Below are positions 51,839 through 59,224 of a stretch of DNA of 64,000 nt, in pieces; the stretch's first letter is position 1, and each line of letters starts with the position of its first letter. Source of the stretch: DAOTYH01 sp034435015 (lineage in GTDB: Bacteria > Chloroflexota > Anaerolineae > Aggregatilineales > UBA3940); NCBI GenBank assembly GCA_034435015.1, contig DAOTYH010000103.1, positions 76,577-140,576 on the forward strand. The letters are read 5' to 3'. The position numbers were made by a program, and so were the translations under genes. The notes below the pieces were generated by a model. It had not been told where the DNA came from, did no database searches, and saw only the letters and a program-made list of their open reading frames with translations.

Positions 51839-51866
51839 AGATAAGTACGATAAGTCGTATTTATCT
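51839..51866 (+). promoter_or_regulatory. Inverted repeat upstream of korAB
   Basis: AGATAAGTACGA (51839-51850) and TCGTATTTATCT (51855-51866) are inverted, one mismatch (G-T as RNA), with TAAG between. It lies 55 bases before the korA start and just after a TATTAT box at 51826-51831. It may be an operator or an mRNA hairpin. Confidence 0.5.
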
Positions 51867-51921
51867 GATCTTTGCCAGATAGAGAGGCCAGTACACAGGC
51901 CCGGTAGGAGCATTTTAGACC

Positions 51922-53760
51922 ATGAGCCAGCAGGTTGAACGCATCGAAAAAATCAGCCATCAAACCGATAAAAAACCGATTGTCAATGACTTTCAAATCA
52001 TTGTGGCGACTGTCAACGGTACAGGTAGCCAAACTGCCAATACCGTGCTGATGCGGGCGCTATTCAGGATGGGCATCCCGGTGAATGGCAAGAACATCTT
52101 CCCATCCAACATTCAGGGACTGCCTACCTGGTTCACCATCCGCCTCAGCAAGGATGGATATATCGCTCGGCGCGAGACGAGCGAAATACTGGTGGCCATG
52201 AATCAAGCCACTATAGCTGAAGACATCAGGAATCTTCCCTCAGGGGGAGTCTGCCTCTATCCTCAGGAATGGACTATCAATCGGGAACGCGAGGACATTG
52301 CGTATTATCCTATACCAGTCAAGGCGATCGTAAGTGCCTCTGAGACGCCACCCAACCTACGGGATTACATTGCTAACATGGTCTATGTAGGAGGACTAAC
52401 GGCACTGTTGGGGATCGATCTGGGTGAGATCGAGGCCGCCCTAAGATTCCATTTCGATGAGAAACCCAAACCAATTGCCATGAACTTCTCTGTCGTGAAG
52501 GCCGCATACGATTGGGCCTTAGATAACTTTGTCAAGCAGGACCCTTACACGGTCGAGCGCATGAATGCCACGCAAGGGATGATCATGCTTGACGGCAACT
52601 CGGCGGCGGCGCTGGGTGCGGTCTTCGGCGGCGTGAGTGTAGTGACGTGGTATCCCATTACCCCTTCGACCAGCCTCGTTGATGCCCTGCGTGAGTATGT
52701 GGCTCATCTAAGGACAGACCCTGAAACAGGCAAGACAACCTGTGCGATTGTGCAGGTCGAGGATGAGTTAGCGGCAATAGGCGCAGTGATCGGCGCCGGA
52801 TGGGCTGGCGCGCGCGCGATGACCGCCACTTCGGGGCCGGGCATCTCGCTGATGTCTGAGTTCTCTGGACTGGCCTACTTTGCTGAAGTTCCGGCTGTTA
52901 TATGGGATGTTCAGCGGGTAGGGCCTGCCACCGGCCTCCCCACCCGCACCTCTCAGGGGGATGTGCTGAAGGCTTATTTTCTCGGACATGGTGACACAAA
53001 GCATGTTTGTCTCTTGCCGGCCTCAATTGAAGAGTGCTTTGAGTTCGGCTGGCGCGCCTTTGATCTGGCCGAGCGCCTTCAGACACTTGTATTTGTTCTG
53101 AGTGATCTCGACCTGGGCATGAATCTGTGGATGGGCAAGCCTTTCGAATACCCTGATCAGCCGATGGACCGCGGTAAAGTCCTGACTGCCGCAGACTTGG
53201 ACCGGTTGGGCGGCTTTGCCCGCTATCAGGATGTGGACGGCGATGGGATTCCTTACCGGACTCTCCCCGGTACAGATCATCCTAAAGCGGCCTACTTCAC
53301 ACGCGGGACAGGCCACGACGAGAAGGCAATGTACAGTGAGCGTCCCGAAGACTGGGCCAACAACATGGCTCGGTTAAACCGCAAATTCAATACGGCTCGG
53401 AAGCTGGTTCCCAAGCCGGAAGTTTTTCAGACTGAGGGAACAACTGGTGCTCTCATTGCGTATGGCACAACCCATCCTGCCGCTATAGAAGGGCTTGACC
53501 GTCTGCGCGAACGAGGAGTCAAGCTTGATTATCTCCGGCTACGAGCATTGCCGTTTGAAGATACCACCCGCGATTTTGTCGCTCACCATCAGCGAATCTA
53601 TGTTGCCGAGAATAATACTGACGGTCAATTAGCCAACCTATTGCGGATTGAGTATCCGGAGTATGCTGGCCGGATTGTCTCATTGGCCTACTCGAACGGC
53701 CTGCCTCTGAGCGCACGCTGGTTGACCGAAGCGGTATTAGAACAGGAGCGTATAAAATGA
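51922..53760 (+). CDS. korA: 2-oxoacid:acceptor oxidoreductase, fused gamma-alpha subunit
   Basis: 612 residues. The first about 190 residues are the gamma domain (IVATVNGTGSQTANTVLMRAL), fused to the alpha/pyrimidine-binding domain (about 210-610: MLDGNSAAALGAVFGG, WYPITPSTSLVDAL, VQVEDELAAIGAVIGAGWAGA). This is the organisation of KorA-type 2-oxoglutarate:ferredoxin oxidoreductases and related enzymes. With KorB it oxidatively decarboxylates 2-oxoacids with CoA and ferredoxin, or runs in reverse. 2-Oxoglutarate is the usual substrate, but specificity is not proven here. korB overlaps the stop by ATGA. Confidence 0.93.
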   Translation: MSQQVERIEKISHQTDKKPIVNDFQIIVATVNGTGSQTANTVLMRALFRMGIPVNGKNIFPSNIQGLPTWFTIRLSKDGYIARRETSEILVAMNQATIAEDIRNLPSGGVCLYPQEWTINREREDIAYYPIPVKAIVSASETPPNLRDYIANMVYVGGLTALLGIDLGEIEAALRFHFDEKPKPIAMNFSVVKAAYDWALDNFVKQDPYTVERMNATQGMIMLDGNSAAALGAVFGGVSVVTWYPITPSTSLVDALREYVAHLRTDPETGKTTCAIVQVEDELAAIGAVIGAGWAGARAMTATSGPGISLMSEFSGLAYFAEVPAVIWDVQRVGPATGLPTRTSQGDVLKAYFLGHGDTKHVCLLPASIEECFEFGWRAFDLAERLQTLVFVLSDLDLGMNLWMGKPFEYPDQPMDRGKVLTAADLDRLGGFARYQDVDGDGIPYRTLPGTDHPKAAYFTRGTGHDEKAMYSERPEDWANNMARLNRKFNTARKLVPKPEVFQTEGTTGALIAYGTTHPAAIEGLDRLRERGVKLDYLRLRALPFEDTTRDFVAHHQRIYVAENNTDGQLANLLRIEYPEYAGRIVSLAYSNGLPLSARWLTEAVLEQERIK

Positions 53761-54794
53761 GTGTTGGTACAGCGCGTGTCAACGAAATTAATCTAGAGCG
53801 TAGTGATTATGCTGGTCTGCCTTCGACACTTTGTCAGGGTTGTGGTCACAACTCGATCTCCAATCAGATCATTGCGGCGGCTTATGAAGCTTCGATCAAC
53901 CCCCACTATGTCATTAAGTTGAGCGGTATTGGCTGTTCAAGCAAGTCTCCCGCCTATTTCATGAGCCGAGCGCATGGCTTTAATGGCCTGCATGGACGCA
54001 TGCCGGCACTTGCCACTGGCGCGACCATCGCTAACTCGAAACTAATTGCGATTGGTGTCAGCGGGGATGGAGACACGGGCAGCATTGGTCTTGGCCAGTT
54101 CAAGCATATGGTTCGACGCAATGTCCCAATCGTCTATATTGTCGAGAACAATGGCGTCTATGGGCTGACTAAGGGTCAATTCTCAGCTACGGCTGATATG
54201 GGGCAGACGCTCAAATATGCCGGTGTGAATGAACTACCTCCCATTGACATTTGCTTGGAGGCTATGGCGGCTGAGGCGACCTTTGTGGCGCGTTCATTTG
54301 CCGGTGATCCCAAGCAGGTAAGAGAATTACTCAAGGCGGCCTTCAGCCACAAAGGGACAGCCGTCTTAGACATTATCAGCCCATGTGTTACCTTTAACAA
54401 CCACGAGGACTCGACCAAAAGCTATCCATACGGCAAGGCGCATCAGGAGATTCTACAGGACATTACCTACATTCCTCCCACTGAGCCGATCATGGTAGAC
54501 TACGAACCGGGAGAGACACAGGTAGTGGAAATGCATGATGGAGCGCATATCCAGCTCAGAAAGCTGGACCCCCTCAGCCACGATCCAACCGACCGTCTCG
54601 GTGCGATCCGCCTGCTGGAGCAAGCACGTGCCGAGCAACTATTCATCACAGGCCTGATCTATGTAGCTCAGGACCGTCCAACCTTTATTGACACCTGTCA
54701 TGTGGTAGATACGCCCTTGGTGGAACTGCGCGAAGAACAACTCAGGCCCTCGCGCGAAGCGTTGGCCAGCGTCATGACAAAGCTGGGAGCATGA
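53757..54794 (+). CDS. korB: 2-oxoacid:acceptor oxidoreductase beta subunit
   Basis: 345 residues, thiamine-diphosphate-binding subunit. The N-terminal LCQGCGHNSI and GIGCSSK carry cluster-binding Cys residues, and GVSGDGDTGSIGLGQFKH with VENNGVYGLTKGQ binds ThDP/Mg. Cys near VLDIISPCVTF is the further [4Fe-4S] ligand. No ferredoxin-like delta subunit is adjacent, consistent with the two-subunit KorAB type. A C-terminal 60-residue helical region follows. Confidence 0.94.
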   Translation: MSVGTARVNEINLERSDYAGLPSTLCQGCGHNSISNQIIAAAYEASINPHYVIKLSGIGCSSKSPAYFMSRAHGFNGLHGRMPALATGATIANSKLIAIGVSGDGDTGSIGLGQFKHMVRRNVPIVYIVENNGVYGLTKGQFSATADMGQTLKYAGVNELPPIDICLEAMAAEATFVARSFAGDPKQVRELLKAAFSHKGTAVLDIISPCVTFNNHEDSTKSYPYGKAHQEILQDITYIPPTEPIMVDYEPGETQVVEMHDGAHIQLRKLDPLSHDPTDRLGAIRLLEQARAEQLFITGLIYVAQDRPTFIDTCHVVDTPLVELREEQLRPSREALASVMTKLGA

Positions 54795-54816
54795 GTTGAA
54801 AAACTCTTCTAGGGGT

Positions 54817-54845
54817 TTGCATGATACCTATGCCTGCGTTACAAT
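54817..54845 (+). promoter_or_regulatory. Promoter of tRNA-His
   Basis: TTGCAT (54817-54822), 17-bp spacer, TACAAT (54840-54845), 18 bases before the tRNA. Confidence 0.6.
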
Positions 54846-54863
54846 CTCTGCCGTCTGGAGCAT

Positions 54864-54937
54864 GGTGGATGTAGCTCAATTGGCAGAGCACAGGACTGTG
54901 GATTCTGGGGTTGCGGGTTCGAGCCCCGTCATCCACC
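54864..54937 (+). tRNA. tRNA-His (anticodon GTG)
   Basis: Extra G(-1) at 54864 and discriminator C73 at 54937 are the tRNA-His identity elements. Acceptor GTGGATG/CATCCAC; anticodon stem CAGGA/TTCTG with loop CTGTGGA gives GTG. The T arm has GGTTCGAGCC. CCA is not encoded. It lies 560 bases from the 3' end of hisS, with which it converges. Confidence 0.95.
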
Positions 54938-54970
54938 CCTAGAGGCTGGACAGATCAATGCAAGTGAAAT

Positions 54971-55000
54971 GCAGGGAGGCATACAGATATGCCTCCCTGC
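54971..55000. terminator. Bidirectional hairpin between tRNA-His and the small basic-acidic gene
   Basis: 13-bp perfect stem GCAGGGAGGCATA / TATGCCTCCCTGC with loop CAGA, followed on the plus strand by TGGTTCTT. It probably stops both the tRNA and the minus-strand gene. Confidence 0.75.
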
Positions 55001-55028
55001 TGGTTCTTGTATCTGACACTCCGGATCG

Positions 55029-55283
55029 TTACTCGACTTCGACTTTGGTTTTACGTTGAGGCGTAGACTTTGGAGCAGGGTTTTCCTTTTCCTCCAGCCG
55101 ATTGATGGCGCTATCCACCAGACTACGCAATGCGAGCAGAGCTTCACGCCGGGCGGCGCGCCCGTGTTGCCAGAACTCCTTCGGAATCAGGCTTCCCCAC
55201 TGTCTGGCTACGGACCTGCCAGCTTCCTTTACATGTTTCACAAACTCGGATGTCTCAGCCTGTACCTTCGTCTCTTCAGACAT
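55029..55283 (-). CDS. Small helical protein of unknown function
   Basis: 84 residues, no signal or membrane segment. Two helices (EFVKHVKEAGRSVARQWGSL and AARREALLALRSLVDSAINR) are followed by a Lys/Pro/Thr-rich tail. I do not recognise a family. Its length and charge pattern recall small nucleoid or stress proteins, but that is not supported by any motif. It lies between tRNA-His and the 80-bp element at 55404. Confidence 0.6.
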   Translation of the reverse strand: MSEETKVQAETSEFVKHVKEAGRSVARQWGSLIPKEFWQHGRAARREALLALRSLVDSAINRLEEKENPAPKSTPQRKTKVEVE

Positions 55284-55403
55284 AACTCACTCTCCAAGCA
55301 GAGCTGAAGTTTTCGATTGGTAACAGATAGCTATAGAGCTACTCTACATTACTACTACGATTATGAGAGCATAAAGTTGCAACGTCAAGCACTTCTGCAG
55401 GAT

Positions 55404-55483
55404 GGGAGTGTCTAACAGAGTGGATATGAAAGGCTAAAATCGCCTGACCCGTTAACACCATGCCCACCCTTTTGAGCACTCCC
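55404..55483 (+). mobile_element. 80-bp MITE, copy 1
   Basis: Ends GGGAGTGTC and GAGCACTCCC in inverted orientation, flanked by the perfect 8-bp direct repeat TGCAGGAT (55396-55403 and 55484-55491). The same 80-bp sequence recurs at 58663-58742 with 72 of 80 identical bases. It has no coding capacity. It lies 13 bases beyond the hisS stop and its inverted ends could fold in the hisS 3' untranslated RNA. Confidence 0.88.
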
Positions 55484-55496
55484 TGCAGGATGCCAT

Positions 55497-57128
55497 TCAT
55501 CTGTCCCAGTTTTGTATTGCCTGAGCAACTTCGCTCAACGGTACGGAACGTTGCTCGCTCTCCTGACGGCTCTTGCCCAACCGCCTTACAGTGGCCTGAC
55601 CGGCGGCTATCTCATCAGGCCCTAAGATGACCACAAATGGGATACCCTGACTTGAGGCATAACCAATCTGGTCACCCAGCCGATCCTTGTACTCAAAATA
55701 CATCGCGGTGTTGATGCCGCTCTGGCGTAACATAGCGGCGAGCTGGAGCGAGTTAACTACCGTATCGGCGTTAAACACAGTCACCAGAACCTGCGCCGTA
55801 GTTGAGCCAAGGTCTTCTGGGAACATCCCCAGCTCATCCATCGCATCTATGATACGCTCAATACCAAAACTAGTTCCTGTTGCCGGGTAACTTATATCCG
55901 AAAACATCCCGATCAACTCATCATAACGGCCTCCACCGGTGATACTAGGCATCGCCTTAGGTTTGCGTATGGTCGTCTCGAAGATAGGACCTGTGTAGTA
56001 TTCCAGCCCCCTGACCATAGCAGGGTTGAATTGATAAGCCTCTTCCGGGATGCCAAGCGCATTCAGATAATCGAAAAGCGATCGGAGTTCATTGATTCCT
56101 TCCTGTGCCCGTGGATAGCCCTGTAGCGGAACAGCAAGTTCCGCCAGCACCTCGTAGTTTGGCCCTGTAACCTGTAACAGGGCAAGCAATCGTTCAACTA
56201 CCTCCTCAGGAATGATGACGGCCTGACTACTATAGTATGCCCGCAATTGAGGAGCAAGATCGCTGATAAGCTGGGCTGTTACAGCCTGTAATTCCCCTGA
56301 AGGGATAGGTTGAGCAACAGCCGCCTGCACCAGCTCGCGCAGAGGGCCGGCTACCGCGTCGGCTAGAGCGGGGTCGAGAGCCTCACCCCCCTGTTGGGGA
56401 CTGTCTACTAGATGATTATACAGTTCAGACAGATCAAGTTTGCCCTGTATTGCCAGACGGGCGGTACGCTGGAGTGGTTGCAGGGGATCAGTCGGGATGC
56501 CCACCATCAGTAGTTCACGCTTGACTCCATCAAGCCCAACCTTATCAAGCTTGTCAATGGAGCGATACAGGCCGGGCCTTAGGGCGTCAGGAACGCCGGC
56601 ATATTGCCCAATGCCGTCCAGAAGTTTTCGGTTGTTAATTGAGATTGTGAAGTCACTGAACCCCAGCCGTTTGAGAACCTCATAAATCACTGCCACAATC
56701 TCAGCATCAGCCAACATACTGGCACTGCCGACAATATCAACGTCGCACTGGTAGAACTCGCGGTAACGTCCCTTCTGGGGACGATCAGCACGCCACACCG
56801 GCGCAAGCTGATACCGCTTGAAAGGGCGCGGAAGATCGGGGTACATGGCAATTACCCGGCAAAGAGGCACTGAGAGATCATAACGCAGTGACAGTTCGCC
56901 CCCCGGTGTTTCGCCGTACCAAGTCTTATAGATTAATCGCTCCGCATCCTCCCCATATTTTCCAAGCAACGTCTCGGACAATTCAATAGCTGGGGTCTGA
57001 AGCGGCTCGAAGCCAAACCGTTCGAAGACGGTTCGTACTATGTCCAGCACATACTGACGCTTGATCATCTGGGGTGGTAGGATGTCTCGCATGCCTGCCG
57101 GAATCCTGGGGGGTACTTTTTCAGCCAT
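55497..57128 (-). CDS. hisS: Histidyl-tRNA synthetase with an insertion domain
   Basis: 543 residues, class II synthetase. Motif 1 lies near the N-terminus, motif 2 is AGFYQCDVDIVG-like (REFYQCDVDIVGS), the histidine-binding block is GLEYYTGPIFE, and motif 3 region is ATGTSFGIERI. The C-terminal anticodon-binding domain contains QVLVTVFNAD and GIPFVVILGPDE. Typical bacterial HisRS is about 420-430 residues. The extra ~100 residues sit between about 180 and 320 as a helical insertion. AAAGGA precedes the ATG. It is preceded by a transcription terminator and a His-rich leader frame, so expression is probably controlled by attenuation. Confidence 0.95.
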   Translation of the reverse strand: MAEKVPPRIPAGMRDILPPQMIKRQYVLDIVRTVFERFGFEPLQTPAIELSETLLGKYGEDAERLIYKTWYGETPGGELSLRYDLSVPLCRVIAMYPDLPRPFKRYQLAPVWRADRPQKGRYREFYQCDVDIVGSASMLADAEIVAVIYEVLKRLGFSDFTISINNRKLLDGIGQYAGVPDALRPGLYRSIDKLDKVGLDGVKRELLMVGIPTDPLQPLQRTARLAIQGKLDLSELYNHLVDSPQQGGEALDPALADAVAGPLRELVQAAVAQPIPSGELQAVTAQLISDLAPQLRAYYSSQAVIIPEEVVERLLALLQVTGPNYEVLAELAVPLQGYPRAQEGINELRSLFDYLNALGIPEEAYQFNPAMVRGLEYYTGPIFETTIRKPKAMPSITGGGRYDELIGMFSDISYPATGTSFGIERIIDAMDELGMFPEDLGSTTAQVLVTVFNADTVVNSLQLAAMLRQSGINTAMYFEYKDRLGDQIGYASSQGIPFVVILGPDEIAAGQATVRRLGKSRQESEQRSVPLSEVAQAIQNWDR

Positions 57129-57168
57129 TCGTTCGTTTCCTTTCCAGAAAAGCTTTTATCCAGACAAC

Positions 57169-57200
57169 AAAAAAAGCGCGGAGTTTTTGACTCCACGCTT
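57169..57200 (-). terminator. Attenuator terminator in the hisS leader
   Basis: On the minus strand, AAGCGTGGAGT pairs with ACTCCGCGCTT (11 bp, one wobble) around loop CAAAA, then seven Ts. It stands only about 40 bases before the hisS ATG, too close for a separate promoter between. Its 5' arm GCGTGGAG (57198-57191) can instead pair with CTCCACGC at 57261-57254. Confidence 0.75.
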
Positions 57201-57218
57201 CCTAGAGCAGTGCCGCCC

Positions 57219-57287
57219 TCACCTAGGCAGACAGTGTCTGCACCGCTCCATAGGCGTGGAGGTAAGCGAGGTATGATGGTGGCTCAC
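57219..57287 (-). CDS. Putative His leader peptide of the hisS attenuator
   Basis: A 22-codon frame from GTG 57287 to TGA 57219 that opens Met-Ser-His-His-His-Thr, with three consecutive His codons (CAC CAT CAT, 57281-57273) and a fourth His later. An in-frame ATG at 57311 would give 30 codons. No clear Shine-Dalgarno sequence is seen for either start. The His run is 12 bases upstream of the antiterminator arm CTCCACGC, and the stop codon is beyond it. A ribosome that reads through would block the antiterminator, whereas one stalled at His codons would leave it free. Coding status is inferred from this arrangement. Confidence 0.5.
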   Translation of the reverse strand: MSHHHTSLTSTPMERCRHCLPR

Positions 57288-57319
57288 TGGTATGTAACAA
57301 AGGTTGTTCATTGCAAGGC

Positions 57320-57705
57320 AATTAGGCCTCTCGTTCTTAGTGCACCTAATTGTAATAGGTGCTGGCTCCACTTGCAATGGAAGTGCGTATATTAAGGCCG
57401 GCTTTGAAGCGTTTGATGCAGATACTACCTTTGGATCGGTCTTTTTTGATGACATCCAACGGGACCCAGTGAAGACTACTTTCAACCGCCCAGTGGAAGC
57501 GCGGCATCGAGGAGCGGTTCAGCCTCAGCGGGCAAGTGTTCAAGTGTTGATGTAGCAGGCCGTGCCGATTTCAGTCTTGTCTTGAAGTCGTTGCTCACGT
57601 TGCACACGTACTCTTGATGAGCTTGTGATCGCAACGCCCCTCCGCTTGCGGATCGGGCAGGTCCTGAAAGCTAATGATGGAGCTGATAGGATTTTCATCT
57701 GGCAC
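57320..57705 (-). pseudogene. Internally deleted, frameshifted ISAs1-family transposase remnant
   Basis: Minus strand. From GTG 57705, preceded by GGAGGAGG, a short frame reads SIISFQDLPDPQAEGRCDHKL, the N-terminal signature of ISAs1-type transposases, and stops after about 36 codons. The middle of the gene is missing. The C-terminal part then appears in three frames: RLQDKTEIGTACYIN, EHLPAEAEPLLDAA and FHWAVESSLHWVPLD followed by a KKDRS block. The last corresponds to the conserved HWxxExxLHWxxD region. A full transposase is about 370 residues, so most of the catalytic core is lost and it cannot be active. Confidence 0.72.
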
Positions 57706-57787
57706 TGCTACCTCCTCCCTAGCTTGTGCGGCGGGCAGGCCTGATCATACAATGGACCTTGGAGCTAGATTCCATACGAGGTAGCAC

Positions 57788-58120
57788 ATGACCGATCACT
57801 ACGACGTGTTTCTGTCCTACGCCCGCACAGATGACGATCCCGATTACACCGACCCCCATAAAGTCGTTTCTGCGACGCTTATACACCGACCTGACAGACG
57901 CCGGATATACGGGAGGCCCAAGCGGGTCGCCATCGCCAGCACGGGTTGCTAGGCATCTACGCGCGGGCGTTGCTACGCCGCGCGGGGGAACCGTGCGATG
58001 CCCAGCGCCAGCACTTTGGGTACTATGCCACTGGTGATGAAGAGGGTATTCAAAGAGCGTCTGACAGCCTGCCTCCCTCGCTTGGGGGCATATGATCTCG
58101 CTGTCCTTGGGTTATCTATC
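57788..58120 (+). pseudogene. TIR-domain gene remnant (frameshifted)
   Basis: ATG 57788 opens MTDHYDVFLSYARTDDDPDY, a typical TIR-domain start (DVFxSY then acidic residues). After about 25 codons the homology moves to the +1 frame (SFLRRLYTDLTDAGYT, the second TIR helix) and then is lost. A further open stretch in the third frame reads YARALLRRAGEPCDAQR and ends near 58083. Bacterial TIR proteins are usually NAD-degrading defence effectors or parts of them. With at least two frameshifts this copy is dead. Boundaries are approximate. Confidence 0.6.
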
Positions 58121-58272
58121 CGGGCAATGAAAACCTGTGCTGACTCGCATAATGCCTGACTGGGAGACCCGCCAGCGGGGTCTTAACGAATGTGAGTTCT
58201 AGCCTTAGGCCGTCTGTCGCTTGGCAGGCTTGATCACCTACCACAACAGCAGAGAGGAGAAACGTATCTCAT

Positions 58273-59041
58273 ATGTCCGAAAACGAAGGTTGCCTTGCCC
58301 GGATTCTGAGCTTCTTTGGCCTGACATCGTCACATGATACGAGGCTCAGTACAGAGCCGTTGCCATACCGGATCAGCGATAAGTTCCTTTCTCCGGCAGA
58401 ACTGTCTTTCTATCATGTCCTGAAAAGCGTTGTCTCCGACCGACAGGCGGTCATCTGCCCCAAAGTTGGGCTGGGTGAACTGCTCTTTGTATCCGAGGTG
58501 AAGGATAGAGGGGACTTCCGCCGCTTCCGAAATTATATTGATCGCAAACATGTGGATTTCGTGCTGTGTGATCCCAAGTCCATGCGTCCCATTCTGGCCA
58601 TCGAGCTTGATGACACTAGCCATAAACGCACGGATCGCGCTGAGAGAGACGCCTTTGTGGACGGGAGTGGCTAATAGAGTGGATATGGAGGGCTAAAATC
58701 GCCTGACCCGCTAACACCATGTCCACCCTTTTGGCCACTCCCTTGTGGACAGAGCATTTGAATCAGCAGGACTTCCTCTGTACCATTTCCCAGTGCGCTC
58801 ATTTTATCATACCGGCGAACTGGGCGAGGTCCTTCGCGAGGCGCTGGGGCAACACTCTGGAGCAACCGAGGCCGCACGGTCGCAGACACTAGTGTCTGCC
58901 AGTGACGATGCGCCTCTCTGTCCCAAATGCGGCATCCCGATGATACTCAGAACTGTCACCCATGGTCCCCACTCCGGGAAGCAATTCTACGGTTGTCAGA
59001 ACTACCCTGACTGTAGAGAAGTTAAGGTAATTAAAGGTTAG
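58273..59041 (+). pseudogene. DUF2726/topoisomerase-zinc-finger gene interrupted by a MITE
   Basis: The first 130 codons (58273-58662) encode a DUF2726 domain: DKFLSPAELSFYHVL, VICPKVGLGELLFV, YIDRKHVDFVLCDP, LAIELDDTSHKRTDRAERDAFVD. An 80-bp element then brings a stop. Directly after it, 58751-59041 continues in the correct frame with RAFESAGLPLYHFPVR, the end of DUF2726, and a type-IA-topoisomerase-like zinc ribbon (CPKCGIPMIL ... YGCQNYPDCR). Removing the element and one 8-bp repeat rejoins DAFVD to RAFES and gives a 226-residue protein. DUF2726 has a restriction-endonuclease-like look and occurs near defence and repair genes. Recent inactivation is likely, since neither half has other lesions. 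Confidence 0.88.
58663..58742 (+). mobile_element. 80-bp MITE, copy 2, inside the DUF2726 gene
   Basis: Inverted ends GGGAGTGGC / GCCACTCCC extending imperfectly to about 26 bases (22 matching), flanked by the perfect 8-bp duplication TTGTGGAC (58655-58662, 58743-58750). It is a sister of the element at 55404-55483. It encodes no protein and must be mobilised in trans. Confidence 0.92.
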
Positions 59042-59050
59042 TGCAATCAG

Positions 59051-59224
59051 TTGCCGCTCTCTGAGGCGATTGGCGATCTAGCGGGGAGACTCAATACCCG
59101 CTACGGCCTGGCCCAGCTCGAAACAGTGCTCAACAACATTCCGGCGGCCTGCTGGTACTACCAGCAGTTGTTTGCTACACCCGATGCGCATCCCTTCTTC
59201 CGCCGGCGCACCCGACTTAGGTAA
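59051..59224 (+). pseudogene. Orphan reading-frame fragment downstream of the split gene
   Basis: A 57-codon open stretch (possible TTG start) reading LSEAIGDLAGRLNTRYGLA, NNIPAACWYYQQLFA, PDAHPFFRR and ending TAA 59224. It has protein-like composition and is in the same frame as the preceding zinc-ribbon gene, separated by its TAG stop. I do not recognise the family. It is probably the C-terminal remnant of a larger gene. It overlaps the 3' end of the helicase by 8 bases on the opposite strand. Confidence 0.4.

Noticed and set aside
55404..55483. The 80-bp repeat as a conserved small RNA or a REP element
   Set aside because: Perfect and different 8-bp duplications flank each copy, and one copy interrupts a coding frame precisely, which fits transposition rather than a resident RNA gene.
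57201..57240. T-box riboswitch in the hisS leader (GAGGGCGGCACTGC resembles the T-box core)
   Set aside because: The UGGN that must pair with the tRNA acceptor end is CGGC here, and tRNA-His (C73) would require UGGG. No specifier loop was found. The His-codon leader with alternative stems explains the region better.
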